Below are positions 51,495 to 62,796 of a stretch of 64,000 bases of DNA, piece by piece. A program made the translations under genes and the position numbers. Each line of letters starts with the position of its first letter. Position 1 is the stretch's first letter. The notes under the pieces are model-generated. The model did not search any database. It saw only the letters and a program-made list of their open reading frames with translations, and was not told where the DNA came from. The stretch covers positions 82,625,921 to 82,689,920 of the forward strand of contig JALMGJ010000005.1 of assembly GCA_023362775.1 (NCBI GenBank), given 5' to 3'. Source of the stretch: Charina bottae. Its lineage: Eukaryota; Chordata; Lepidosauria; Squamata; Charinaidae.

Positions 51495-52512
51495 GTTGTT
51501 TATTCGTTCAGTCACTTCCGACTCTTCGTGACTTCATGGACCAGCCCACGCCAGAGCTTCCTGTCAGTTGTCGCCACCCCCAGCCCCCCCACCATCGAGT
51601 CCGTCACCTCCAGAATATCATCCATCCATCTTGCCCTTAGTTGGCCCCATTTCCTTTTGCCTTCCACTTTCCCTAGCATCAGCATCTTCTCCAGGGTATC
51701 CTGTCTTCTCATTATGTGGCCAAAATACTTAAGTTTTGCCTTTAATATCATTCCCTCAAGTGAGCAGTCTGGCTTTATTTCCTGGAGTATGGACTGGTTT
51801 GATCTTCTTGCTGTCCAAGGCACTCTCAGAATTTTCCTCCAGCACCACAGTTCATAAGCATCTATCTTCCTTTGCTCAGCCTTCCTTATGGTCCAGCTCT
51901 CGCAGCCATAGGTTACTACGGGGAATAGCATTGCTTTAACTATGCGGACCTTTGTTGTCAGTGTGATGTCTCTGCTCTTTACTATTTTATTGAGATTTGC
52001 CATTGCTCTCCTCCCAAGAAGTAGACGTCTTCTGATTTCCTGGCTGCAGTCAGCATCTGCAGTAATCTTTGCGCCTAGAAATACAAAGTCTGTCACTGCC
52101 TTCACGTTTTCTCCCTCTATTTGCCAGTTATCAATCAAGCTGGTTGCCATAATCTTGGTTTTTTTGAGGTTTAACTGCAACCCAGATTTTGCACTTTCTT
52201 CTTTCACCTTCGTCATAAGGCTCCTCAGATCCTCCTCGCTTTCGGCCATCAAAGTGGTATAATCTGCATATCTGAGATTGTTAATGTTTCTTCCAGCGAT
52301 TTTAACTCCAGCCTTGGATTCCTCAAGCCCAGCACGTCGCATGATGTGTTCTGCGTACAGGTTGAATAGGTAGGGTGAGAGTATACAACCCTGCCATACT
52401 CCTTCCCAATCTTAAACCAGTCCGTTGTTCCATGGTCTGTTCTTACCGTTGCTACTTGGTCGTTATACAGATTCCTCAGGAGGCAGACAAGATAACTTGG
52501 TATCCCCATACC
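51495..52512 (-). mobile_element. BovB LINE, 3' part of RT and tail
   Basis: The minus strand reads GIPSYLVCLLRNLYNDQVAT, VRTDHGTTDWFKIGKE, then (52342-51512) KAGVKIAGRNINNLRYADY (usual YADD altered to YADY), KSGLQLNLKKTKIMATS, VTYGCESWTIRKAEQRKID, LKYFGHIMRRQDTLEKMLML and the end GLVHEVTKSRK. This is the 3' section of a BovB whose other parts are at 55736-55851 and 63672-64000. Confidence 0.9.
51512..52342 (-). pseudogene. BovB RT C-terminal coding region
   Basis: A 276-residue open stretch. The catalytic motif reads YADYTTLMAES instead of YADDTTLMAES, so the second Asp is lost and the enzyme would be inactive even without the other breaks. The thumb and C-terminal blocks are well preserved, suggesting a moderately young copy. 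Confidence 0.85.
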
Positions 52513-53278
52513 ACTAAGGGGGCAGGACTGTGAAATCCGGAAGCTCCTAGTCATGGACCAGCACATGGGCGGTGGATACGGATTCAGTCGCCCTGACTCA
52601 AGGATCGAGGCAGTTGAGTAGTTCGGCAGCTGTATCCACGACTGAGCAGCCCTATTTAGGATCCACTCTGCTCACCCCATATGGGGAGGTGGCTAGAAAA
52701 GGTGCCCTAAACATAGTCTGCCTCATTTTCTCCCTGACTGGATTACCGCGACCAGTGGGGTCACCATCTAGCGGTCGTAAAAAACACATGAATTTTGGAA
52801 CATGGAATATACGGACACTGCAAAACAATATGGATAGTGAACGACCTGAACGTAGGACTGCCATTATTGCAAGGGAGCTGAGACGTTTTAATATTGATAT
52901 AGCAGCACTCCCAGAAACTCGAAGAGCAGGAGAAGGACAATTGAAGGAAGAAAAAGGAGGTTATACCTTCTTTTGGAAAGGACTGCCTAAACAAGAATGA
53001 CGAATACATGGGGTAGGCTTTGCTATCAAAAACGACCTTGTGAAGCTCTTGTCAGAAGTTCCCACTGGGATTAACGAACGACTCTCAACTCTCCGAATAA
53101 AACTGGCCAAAAACCAACAGGCAACTATCCTAAGTGCTTACGCACCAACACTAGATGCAGATGAGGATATCAAGGAAAAATTTTATACCCAGCTGGACAC
53201 CATCTTATCAGAAATACCAAAGAGGATAAAATTATCCTCCTGGGCGATTTCAATGCAAGAGTTGGGCGTGACTTTGAT

Positions 53279-54943
53279 TTGTGGCCAGGGATCATTGGGA
53301 AAGAAGGAGTTGACAACAGCAACACGAATGGAATCTTACTTCTGACTAAATGTGCAGAGCATAACCTTGTCATTACTAACACACTCTTTCGCCAGAAAAA
53401 TAAATTTAAAACCTCATGGAAGCACCCACGGTCGAAGCACTGTCATCTTTTAGATTATGTAATTGTCCGTGCTAGAGATCGCCGTGATGTACTTCTCACC
53501 AGAGCCATGATGAGCGCCGATGACTGCTGGACAGACCATCGATTAATTCGATCCACGATGGCCATAAAGATTGTCCCTCATCGTAGGCTCCAAGGAAGAA
53601 AACCAAGGCGTAAAATGAATACACTGGCCCTTCAAGATTCTATTAAACGAGCTTGCTTTCAATCAACTCTCAAGGAACATCTGCCTATGGAACTTCCTGA
53701 AAATGTTGAGGAACACTGGACTAAATTGAAGACTTCTATTATTTCAGCCTGTGAACAAACTATCGGATACCAGACTAAGAGACATCAGGACTGGTTTGAT
53801 GAGAACGATAGTGAGATTGAACATATTATTGACAAGAAAAGGAAAGCCTTCCAGATATGGCAAAAAGATATTAACTGTGCCGTTAAGAAAAAAATCTACG
53901 CCAGTGCAAAGGCAGAAGTCCAAAGAAGAACTAGAGAACTTAAGAACATATGATGGATAAAAAAAGCCCAAGAAACCCAACATTTTGCAGATGCTCATGA
54001 TGCACGGGGCTTTTTTAATGCCATAAAGGCCATCTATGGACCAACAAGCCATGGTACAAATCCCTTACGCTCAGTAGATGGTGCTAAACTTCTAAAGGAC
54101 AAAGAGTCTATTGCACTGCGCTGGAAAGAGCATTACTACAATCTCCTTAATCGGCACTCTACTGTGGCTGATGAAGTCTTCTTGCAAATCCCGCAAAAAC
54201 AAATAAGAAATGAGCTTGCAGTACCCCCTAGTTTATAGGAAGTCAGTAAAGCCACTAAACAAATGAAAAATAACAAAGCTAGTGGACCTGATGGGATTCC
54301 TGCTGAAGTCTTTAAAGAAGGCGGGCCTGAACTTACACAACAACTTCATAAGCTCATCGAAAAAATCTGGATGAGGGAGGAGATTCCAGCAGACTTTAGG
54401 GATGCCATAATTATCACTCTTTTTAAAAAGGGTGATAGAACAGACTGTGGAAACTATCGAGGCATCTCCCTTCTAGCCACAGCAGGCAAAATCCTGGCAA
54501 AGATCATCGCAAACCGTCTCCTATCTGTATCAGAAGACATCCTCCCTGAAACGCAAAATGGCTTCCGCCCTTCCAGGGGAACAGTGGATATGATCTTCAC
54601 TGCACGACAGCTTCAAGAAAAATGCAAGGAGCAAAACCGCCCTCTGTACATGGTGTTTATTGATCTGACTAAAGCTTTTGATACTGTAAATCGTACTGCT
54701 CTCTGGACCATCCTTCTGAAAATTGGATGCCCTGATAAATTTGTGAACATCTTGCGGTTACTCCATGACGACATGATGGCAACAATCCTGAATAATAATG
54801 GCTCTCAAAGCGATCCATTTAAAGTGGAATCCGGCGTTAAACAGGGATGTGTTATTGCTCCAACCTTATTCGCTATCTTCATCGCTATGATTATACACCT
54901 TGTTGAAGAGAAACTTCCTACTGGTGTAGAAATTATATATTGA
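53279..54943 (+). pseudogene. LINE-Z copy 2 ORF: endonuclease end to RT
   Basis: Read through, the frame is continuous but for in-frame stops: TGA at 53951-53953 (after RELKNI), TAG at 54236-54238 (before EVSKATKQ) and TGA after GVEIIY (54941-54943). A further TAA lies at 55193-55195. The first, second and fourth are shared with copy 1. RT motifs are intact: GDRTDCGNYRGISLL, FIDLTKAFDTVNR, SGVKQGCVIAPTLF. Confidence 0.85.
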
Positions 54944-55198
54944 ACAGATGGAAAGCTTTTTAATCTTAGTAGGCTGAAAGCAAAAAATAAGGTAATTGCA
55001 ACTTCTGTTATAGAACTTCAATATGCTGATGATAACGTAGTCTGTGCACACTCTGAGGAAGATCTTCAAACTATCCTAAACATCTTTGCAGAAGCATATG
55101 AAAAGCTCGGCCTCTCGATTAACATTAAAAAAACCAAAGTGCTTTACCAGCAAGTTCAAACCAATCCCTCCGCAGCGCCATCAATCCAGTTATAAGGT

Positions 55199-55735
55199 GT
55201 GTCACTAGAAAATGTCGACCACTTTTCTTATCTCGGCAGCCATCTATCTACAAAAGCCGACATCGACGCTGAAATTCAGCATCGCCTGAGCTCTGCGAGT
55301 GTAGCTTTCTCCCGAATGAAGCGTAGAGTGTTTGAGGATCGGGACATTCGCAGGGAGACCAAAATGCTTGTTTACAAATCCATTGTACTACCAACCCTTC
55401 TGTACGCCTGTGAAACATGGACCCTCTACAAACGCCACCTCCAACTTCTTGAAAGATTACATCAACGCTGCCTCCGAAAAATTCTGCAGATTACTTGGGA
55501 AGATAGGCGGACTAATGTTAGCGTATTAGAAGAAGCGAAAACCACCAGCATTGAAACAATGATCATCCAACATCAACTTCGCTGGACCGGCCATGTTGTT
55601 CGAATGCCTGACCATCGTCTTCCAAAGCAGCTACTTTACTCCCAACTTAAGAATGGAAAACGGAATATTGGTGGACAGCAAAAGAGATTCAAAGATACTC
55701 TCAAAGCTAATTTAAAAAAAAATGTAATATCAGCA
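55199..55735 (+). pseudogene. LINE-Z copy 2 C-terminal region
   Basis: SLENVDHFSYLGSHLSTKAD, VYKSIVLPTLLYACETWTLY, LLERLHQRCLRKILQITWED and LRWTGHVVRMPDHRLPKQ. Ends in KANLKK near 55720, after which a few codons fuse to BovB antisense sequence. Confidence 0.85.
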
Positions 55736-55851
55736 TTGAGAACTGGGAAGAACCAAATTTGGTTTCTACTTCCTCTTCCTTTTCTAAACCCAGCTTGTAC
55801 ATCTGGCAATTCTCGCTCCATGAATTGCTGGAGTCCACCTTGCAGGATCTT
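55736..55851 (-). mobile_element. BovB LINE, middle fragment
   Basis: The minus strand reads RELPDVQAGFRKGRGSRNQI, the BovB RT segment that should precede the 52512 part. About 100-150 bp between the two (the AFDCVDH region) are missing at the LINE-Z junction. ACCTTGCAGGATCTT at its right end is duplicated at 63657. Confidence 0.85.
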
Positions 55852-56117
55852 TTTTTTTTTTTTTTAATATATTTTATTGAGTTTTCAATATACATAGATA
55901 AAAGTTAGAAACGGAAAAAGAAATAGAAATATAAATCAAAGAAAGAAAAAAAAGGCTGTAGTAAAGTAAAGAAAAAAAGAAAAAGATGAAACATAGAAAT
56001 TAGTCAACTTCCGATTTATCCCTGGTCATAGTATATTAAAAAATTAATCTTACATGCTAGGTCTATTTATAACATTGCAAAAACATTTCTTGTCTAATAT
56101 ATCAATTTATATATATT

Positions 56118-57164
56118 TTAATCTTCAAGTCCCCATATAAGCTTTGCCCCTCCTGCATTTTGCAAATAGTCCATTAATGGTTTCCACTCTTTAAGAAAGT
56201 AATAATTTGAATTTTCTTTTAATAAACATGTCAATTTATCATTTTCTGCCATGTCCATCAATTTTAACATCCAGTCTTGTATTGTAGGTGTGGTCTGATT
56301 TTTCCAATTTTGTGCATATACAAGTCTTGCCGCTGTAATCATGTATTGCATAATTCTTATAAATTGTTTTCCTATTTGTTCTTCTAATATTCCCAGTAAA
56401 AATAATTCTGGTTTAAATGGAACTCGAATTTGTAAAATATTTTGCATTAATGAGTGTATCTGAGTCCAAAATTTCTTTGCAATCTCACATGTCCACCACA
56501 TACAGTATGGTAAAACGACCCCTTTTTTTTTACATTTCCAACACAGGTTGGAAACATTCCCATACATTTTAGCTAATTTTTGTGGGGTCATGTACCATCT
56601 GTACATCATCTTATAGAAATTTTCTTTCAAATTATAACATAAAGTAAATTTTAATCCTTTAATCCACATATCTTCCCATTGTTGCATTTGAATATTATGA
56701 CCAATATTTTTTGCCCATTTAATCATGCAATCTTTGACTTGTTCCTCTACCATTTCACCTTTTAACAATAATTTATACATTTTAGCAATTAAATGATCAT
56801 CTGTCTCAGAAAGTTGTATCTCAAATTCCGATTTAGTTTGTTCAAATTCAAATTCTTTTTTATCTGATTTAAATTTTTCTACAAGTTGCATGTAAGAGAG
56901 CCACTGGAAAGTATATCCTTCTAATGCCAGTTCTTCTTTTGATTTGGTTTTATATTGTCCTTGTTCTTTTTTTAAAAAGTCTTTATAAGTCAGCCATTTG
57001 TCTTTAGCTCTTACTTCTGTTCTGTGGAATGCTTCTTGCGTGGAGATCCATAAAGGTCTTTTGTAACATAAAGTTAATTTATATTTATTCCAAATTCTTA
57101 ACAAAGATCTTCTAATACAATGATTTTTAAAGTCCACATTAACTTTTACTTTGTCATACCACAT
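56118..57164 (-). pseudogene. L1 ORF2 C-terminal region
   Basis: A 348-residue open stretch: VNVDFKNHCIRRSLLRIWNK, VRAKDKWLTYKDFLKKEQGQ, IQMQQWEDMWIKGLKFTLCY, NLKENFYKMMYRWYMTPQKL, and the cysteine-containing CWKCKKKGVVLPYCMWWTC (C-terminal CCHC-like knuckle). It ends KLIWGLED. A frame break at 57165-57186 separates it from the RT domain. Confidence 0.9.
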
Positions 57165-57185
57165 ATATCCATGCCATCCATATCT

Positions 57186-58151
57186 TCATTCATGACCCTC
57201 CAAATTCAATAATTTTTCATTTTTCAGAACTATCCATTCTTTAATCCATACCAAGCAACAAGCAGCATAATATAACTTCAAATCCGGTAGACCTAGTCCG
57301 CCACTTTCTTTTGAGTCTTCCAAGACTTTATATTTTATTCTTGGTTTCTTTCCTTGCCAAATAAATTTGGAAATATCCCGTTGCCATTGTTTAAAAGGTT
57401 CTTCTGATGCTAATATAGGTAGTGTTTGAAAAAGATATAAAATTCGTGGCAAAATGCTCATTTTAATTACTGAAATTCTACCTAACAATGATAATTGTAG
57501 TTTTTTCCATTGATCCAAGTCTTTTTTAATATCTGTCCAGAGTGGAATATAGTTATTCTTAAACAACTTAACATTTTTAGATATCAAATATACTCCCAAA
57601 TATTTTACTTTTTCTTCCATTGAATATCCCGTTATTTCTTTCAATTTCTCTTGTTGATGGTGATCCATATTTTTAGTCAAGACTTTAGTTTTCTGTAAAT
57701 TCACTTTAAACCCTGCTAACGACCCAAAGTCTTTTAATTTCTGTATCAATAATTCAGTTCCATCTAGTGGATTCTCCAAAGTAATGACTAAGTCGTCAGC
57801 AAAGGCTCTTAGTTTATAAACTTCTTTTTTAACTCTAATACCATGAATACCATCATCTTGTCTAATATCTCTAAGTAACACCTCTAATATCAATATAAAT
57901 AAAAGTGGAGATAATGGACAACCTTGTCTTTTACCTTTTTGAATTTCACATGGTTTACTAAATTCTCCATTAACAATTATTTTTGCAAATTGGGGAGTAT
58001 ATATTGATTTAATCCACTTAGTAAAATTTCCTCCAAAATTCATATTTTCCAATACCTTAAACATAAATGGCCAGTTTAAATTGTCAAAAGCTTTTTCAGC
58101 ATCTATAAATATCAAGGCCGCTTGTTTTTCATAATGTTCCAAATATTCCAA
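57186..58151 (-). pseudogene. L1 ORF2 reverse transcriptase core
   Basis: Reads IFIDAEKAFDNLNWPFMFKV, GKRQGCPLSPLLFILILEVL, LRAFADDLVITLENPLD, NLQKTKVLTKNM and the thumb region GLPDLKLYYAACCLVWIKEW. FADD and the upstream Asp are intact. The upstream RT finger region is on the far side of the L2. Confidence 0.92.
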
Positions 58152-58280
58152 TACATCTAATATATTTTGGACATTGTCTCGAATTTGTCTCTTAGGTTAA
58201 AATCCAGCTTGATCCTGATGAATAAAGTTCTTAAGAATATTTTTCATTCTTTCTGCCAATATGGTTGTAAATATCTTATA

Positions 58281-61136
58281 ATAGAGAGACCGGGGTAGGG
58301 GAGGAGGGGTGGCAGTTATCATCAGAGAATCCTTGGTGGCTTTCAGGGGCCTTGCTCCACAAGTATCCGGATGTGAGACCCTGTTTTTCAAGTTGGGTGC
58401 CCGTGAACAGTTGGGAGTGTTGCTATTGTACCAGCCCCCCTGCTGCGTAGCAACCTCCTTGCCTGAGCTGCTGGAGGCCGTTTCGGGGTTGGCGGTGGAG
58501 TTCCCCAGGCTTATGGTTCTGGGGGATTTTAACTTGCTGTCCCTGGGGCGTGCCTCAGAAGCGGCTCGGGAGTTCATGGCTACCATGGTGGCCATGGGCC
58601 TGTCCCAGATTATTCGGGATCCGACTCGAGACAGTGGACTCACTCCGGAGTTGGTTTTCTTGTCAGAGCAATTGCAAAGTGGCCTGAGGGGAAAGTTAGA
58701 ACTATCCCCATTGTCATGGTCAGATCACGTCTTGGTATCCCTAGGATTCTCTTATGCCGCCCCACTCCGCAGGGAGGCTGGACCTATTCGATTGGTCCGC
58801 CCCCGGCGACTTATGGACCCATTGAGGTTTGAGAGGGAGCTGGGGGTAATACCCGAGGATCTGCTGCATGGTCCAGCGGAGGTACTGGCTGCAACCTGGA
58901 ATAGGGAGGTGGCCGGTGCCTTGGACAGGATCGTGCCGATGCGACCTCTCCAGCCCCATTCGACCCGTCACTCCCCGTGGTTTACGGAGGAGTTGAGGGT
59001 CTTGAAGAGGGTGAAGAGACGTCTAGAGCGTCGCTGGAGGAAGACGAAGTCGGAATTCGACCGAACACAATCTAGAGCTGCTATTAGGGCCTACCTTGTG
59101 GCGGTAAGAGCGGCGAAACGTAAATATTTCTCCGCTCTTATTGCATCCGCAGAATGCCGTCCAACGGCCCTGTTTAAGATTACTCGATCTCTCTTGGGTA
59201 GGGTGGTACCGACCACCCACCTGCAGGGCCGTGCGGAAGAATTTTCTGAGCATCTGCAGGATAAAATCGCTGGGATTCAGTCTAAGTTGGACTCCATGCC
59301 TGGATTGCAGTCTGGGGAGATGCCGGGAGAGCGGTCTTGCCTTATTATCTGGGAACAATTTGATCCTGTTGGACCTGAGGAAGTGGACAGGATCCTTCGA
59401 ATGGTTAACCCCACCACATGTTATTTAGATCCCTGCCCTTCCCGGCTGGTGAAATCAGCCGGGGAGGTGACAGGTGGATGGGTCCAGGCTATGATTAATA
59501 CATCCTTGTTGGAGGGGGTGGTTCCAACTGCCTTTAAGGAGGCGTTGGTGCACCCCCTCCTCAAGAAGCCTTCCCTGGACCCGACTATTCTGGACAATTA
59601 TCGTCCAGTCTCCCACCTTCCCTTTTTGGGAAAGGTGGTTGAGAAAGTGGTGGCATTGCAACTTCAAAGGACCCTGGATGAAGCGGATTATCTTGACCCT
59701 TTTCAGTCAGGTTTCAGGCTGGGATATGGGACGGAGACTGCATTGGTCGCGCTTACGGATGACCTCTGGCGGGAGCGGGATGGAGGTAGAGCATCCATCC
59801 TGGCTCTCTTGGATCTCTCAGCGGCTTTCGATACCATCGACCATGGTATCCTTTTGGGGCGGCTTAGGGAGTTGGGGGTGGGTGGCGTAGTTTTGCGCTG
59901 GTTCACCTCCTTCCTCCGGGGCTGCTCCCAGTCGGTGGTGATAGGGGAGGAGAGAGCCAACCCGCGTTCGTTCCTATGCGGGGTGCCGCAGGGCTCGGTT
60001 CTCTCTCCTCTCCTGTTCAACATCTACATGAAACCGCTGGGCGAGGTCATCCGACACCATGGGATGAGGTATCATCAGTATGCGGATGATACTCAATTGT
60101 ATATCTCCATCCCTGGTGAAGTAAGTGATGCAGTATCCACCCTGTCCCAGTGCCTGGGGGCTGTGAGGGCCTGGATGGGGAACAACAGGCTTCAGTTGAA
60201 CCCTGGTAAGACCGAGTGGCTGTGGATTGATGGCTTAGCGTCTTCTGGGAAATTATCATCTTTGGTTCTCGATGGGGTAGCACTACCCCGTTCAGAACCG
60301 GTGCGTAATCTGGGGGTTCTTCTAGACTCACGACTCCTGCTCGAAGAGCAGGTGGCAGTCGTGGCTAGGAGGGCTTTTGCGCAACTTCGGTTGGTGCGCC
60401 AGTTACGCCCATTCCTGGAACGCGATGCCCTCCGTACAGTCACTCATGCTCTCGTCATCTCCCACGTAAATTATTCCAATGCGCTCTACATGGGGCTACC
60501 CTTGAAGACTATCCGGAAGCTTCAGCTGGTGCAGAATGCGGCCGCGCAGGCAGTATTGGGTGCCCCAAGATCTGCACATGTAACACCGTTGCTCCGTGAG
60601 CTGCATTGGGTGCCGGTTTGCTTCCGGGTACAATTCAAGGTGTTGGTTATCACCTTTAAAGCCCTACATGGCATGGGGCCAGAATACCTGAGGGACCGTC
60701 TTATCCCCATGTTATTGACCCTCCCCACCCGGTCATCCAGAGAGGCCCTGCTACGTACCCCATCAATTAGAGAATGTCATTGGATGGGGTCTAGGAGGCG
60801 GGCCTTCTCTGTAACAGCACCCACTTTATGGAACAGCTTGCCCCCAGAGTTGAGACAGATCTCCTCCCTCCCAACCTTTAGGAAAGAGCTGAAGACCTGG
60901 TTCTGCTGCCTGGCATGGGAAGGAGGAAGGGATAGATCCTCATGGAGATGGCTAATCCCGTAATTTTAATGTCCTTCTTTTAACTAATATCCATCTGGAC
61001 TTGTAACTACTTTATACTGCTGTAATTTTATGTATACATTTTAACTGTTGTCTTGTAAACCGCCCAGAGTCCCCTGATTCGGGAGATGGGCGGGGATAAT
61101 TTTAAATAATAAATAAATAAATAAATAAATAAATAA
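58281..61136 (+). mobile_element. L2 LINE nested in L1, youngest-looking LINE here
   Basis: It inserted within L1 RT near ATCTTATTATTCAATAAAG. Any target duplication is 2-3 bp at most. It is 5'-truncated in the endonuclease domain. The 3' end has GTAAACCGCCCAGAGTCCC, the GGGAGATGGGCGG stem and a TAAA run (61105-61136). Confidence 0.92.
58309..60963 (+). CDS. L2 ORF2: open endonuclease (partial)-reverse transcriptase, 884 residues
   Basis: An uninterrupted frame from VAVIIRESLVAFRGLAP to the natural stop after SSWRWLIP. Endonuclease: LMVLGDFNLLSLG (about residue 68), LSWSDHVLVSLGFS (SDH at 138-140). RT: LLKKPSLDPTILDNYRPVSH, FQSGFRLGYGTETALVALTD, DLSAAFDTIDHGIL, GVPQGSVLSPLLFNIYMK, YHQYADDTQLYI (YADD at 591-594), LQLNPGKTEWLWIDG. 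The C-terminus has LPPELRQISSLPTFRKELKT. The first codons of the endonuclease (NAR and ETW motifs) are absent owing to 5' truncation and the ATG is fortuitous, so it is probably not an autonomous source despite the open frame. Confidence 0.9.
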   Translation: MAVIIRESLVAFRGLAPQVSGCETLFFKLGAREQLGVLLLYQPPCCVATSLPELLEAVSGLAVEFPRLMVLGDFNLLSLGRASEAAREFMATMVAMGLSQIIRDPTRDSGLTPELVFLSEQLQSGLRGKLELSPLSWSDHVLVSLGFSYAAPLRREAGPIRLVRPRRLMDPLRFERELGVIPEDLLHGPAEVLAATWNREVAGALDRIVPMRPLQPHSTRHSPWFTEELRVLKRVKRRLERRWRKTKSEFDRTQSRAAIRAYLVAVRAAKRKYFSALIASAECRPTALFKITRSLLGRVVPTTHLQGRAEEFSEHLQDKIAGIQSKLDSMPGLQSGEMPGERSCLIIWEQFDPVGPEEVDRILRMVNPTTCYLDPCPSRLVKSAGEVTGGWVQAMINTSLLEGVVPTAFKEALVHPLLKKPSLDPTILDNYRPVSHLPFLGKVVEKVVALQLQRTLDEADYLDPFQSGFRLGYGTETALVALTDDLWRERDGGRASILALLDLSAAFDTIDHGILLGRLRELGVGGVVLRWFTSFLRGCSQSVVIGEERANPRSFLCGVPQGSVLSPLLFNIYMKPLGEVIRHHGMRYHQYADDTQLYISIPGEVSDAVSTLSQCLGAVRAWMGNNRLQLNPGKTEWLWIDGLASSGKLSSLVLDGVALPRSEPVRNLGVLLDSRLLLEEQVAVVARRAFAQLRLVRQLRPFLERDALRTVTHALVISHVNYSNALYMGLPLKTIRKLQLVQNAAAQAVLGAPRSAHVTPLLRELHWVPVCFRVQFKVLVITFKALHGMGPEYLRDRLIPMLLTLPTRSSREALLRTPSIRECHWMGSRRRAFSVTAPTLWNSLPPELRQISSLPTFRKELKTWFCCLAWEGGRDRSSWRWLIP

Positions 61137-62720
61137 TCATTATTCAATAAAGATATTGGTCTGTAAATCTTAGTTAGGGTCAAATCTTGTTCTTTAGGGA
61201 TCAATGTTATGTGCGCTTCTTTCCAAGTCTCTGGGATAGTTCCTGTTACCAAAATCGAATTCATAGTCTTCTGCAAAGGTAAACATAATTCATCCTCGAA
61301 GCATTTGTAATAAGCTGCTGAAAGGCCATCCGGTCCAGGTGCTTTTCCACTACTAATTTTCTTAAAGGCCTTTACCATTTCCTCTATTGTTATCAGGTTG
61401 TTTAATATTAGTCTTTGTTGATCATTAAGAACAGTTAGCTTTTGTTTACTCAGATATTCATCAATATCAACTAGATTGACATCTTGTTTTTTATATAATT
61501 TTGAGTAATAGTCGTGAAAGGCTTCCTGTAGATCTATATTATTTACCAAAACTTTCCCTTCATGATGTATATTAACAATTAAATTCTTTTGTCTTTGTTT
61601 CCTCAGTTTGTAGGCTAGCCATCTACCTGGTTTATTTGCATGTTCAAAGTATTTTTGTTTTGTAAATTTCATTTGAGTTTCTATTTCTTGTGTCAATATC
61701 ATTGATACGTGTTTTTGTAGAAATTGAATTTGAGTAAGCAAGATATCATCCATTGGCTTATCTCTTAAACATAACTCTTTGCTTTTAATTTCATCTAAAA
61801 TCAATTGAATTCTCTCTTGTTTCTTTCTCCTCATTTGAGCATTATATTGAATAAAATAACCCCTCATATATGCTTTGCTGGCATCCCATACAGTTTGAAT
61901 ATTTGTGCCTTTGTTTAAATTCAATTGAAAATATTCCCTTAACTTTTTTTTACATACATCAACTATATCATTTTTCCGAAGAATTGACTCATTCAGTCTC
62001 CATCTAAATACATTCCGTTTTCCTTTAAAAGTCAACATTACAGGATTGTGATCTGAGAGAGTCTTAGGTAATATTTCAACTTTACCAATACCCATCATTA
62101 AACTTTTAGAAATCAAAATCATATCTATTCTGGAGAAGGATTTAAATCTCTCTGAGTAGTATGTATATTCTCTTGAAGTCCCGTTCATCAATCTCCAAAT
62201 ATCTTGTAAATCCAACATTTCTTTCAAATCAAAGAATGTTTGTGGTAATTTTCCCTCTGTACGTTTCACTTCTTTTTGTGAGTGTCTATCCATCATTGGT
62301 TGAATAACCCCATTCCAGTCACCCATAAAACACCAATTTTCATAGGGTAAGTCCAAAATTTTATACATTAAGTTTTTATAGAATACTCCTTTGTGCATAT
62401 TTGGTGCATAAAGTCCAACAATTAATGTTTTAGTTCCTTGTATATTAATTTCAACTGCAATATATCTTCCTTCATCGTCAACTAATAACTTTTTTGGGTT
62501 TAACTTTGGTTGTATATACAAAACTACTCCCTTAGTTTTGTCCAGCTGAAATAAATTCTTCTCCAAGTTGTTTACAAATCAAATACTTAGTATCTTTTTT
62601 ACAAATGTGAGTCTCTTGTAAACAAGTTATATCCAATCTCAGTTTTTTCAAAGAATGAAAACATTTTCACCTCTTCTGTGGGGAGTTGGCACCATTGATG
62701 TTCCATGTCAAATATTTGTA
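61137..62720 (-). pseudogene. L1 ORF2 endonuclease and RT fingers
   Basis: Reads YLTWNINGANSPQKR-type start near 62715 with a frameshift, then ETHICKKDTKYLIC, NLFQLDKTKGVVLYIQPKLN, FMGDWNGVIQPMMDRHSQKE, SRIDMILISKSLMMGIGKVE, LSDHNPVMLTFKGKRNVFRW, SGKAPGPDGLSAAYYKCFED and TLIPKEQDLTLTKIYRPISL. It is cut by the L2 at 61136. Confidence 0.9.
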
Positions 62721-62796
62721 ATCCATAAGTGTTTTGATGTTTAAAAGCCTTTTTTCCGGTCCAGTCCTGCAGCTCCCAACGCAGATAAGTCTTCAC

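Larger units (their letters stand above)
52515..55735 (+). mobile_element. LINE-Z copy 2, 5' end present, 3' end missing
   Basis: It starts with an apparent 5' UTR (GGATACGGATTCAGTCGCCC and CACCCCATATGGGGAGGTGG), then endonuclease (MNFGTWNIRTLQNN at 52789, LRRFNIDIAALPETRRAGEG, PTLDADEDIKEKFYTQ, GDFNARV in a shifted frame), DYVIVRARDRRDVLLTRAMM, RT (54263-54943 and on to QYADDNVVCAH at 55022) and LLYACETWTLYKRH. It stops at AATATCAGCATTGAGAACTG and lacks the zinc-finger end seen in copy 1. The two copies look almost identical where they overlap. Confidence 0.85.

Noticed and set aside
58309..60963. Treating the open L2 frame as an autonomous active element
   Set aside because: The endonuclease N-terminus is missing through 5' truncation, so it lacks essential residues even though the rest is open.
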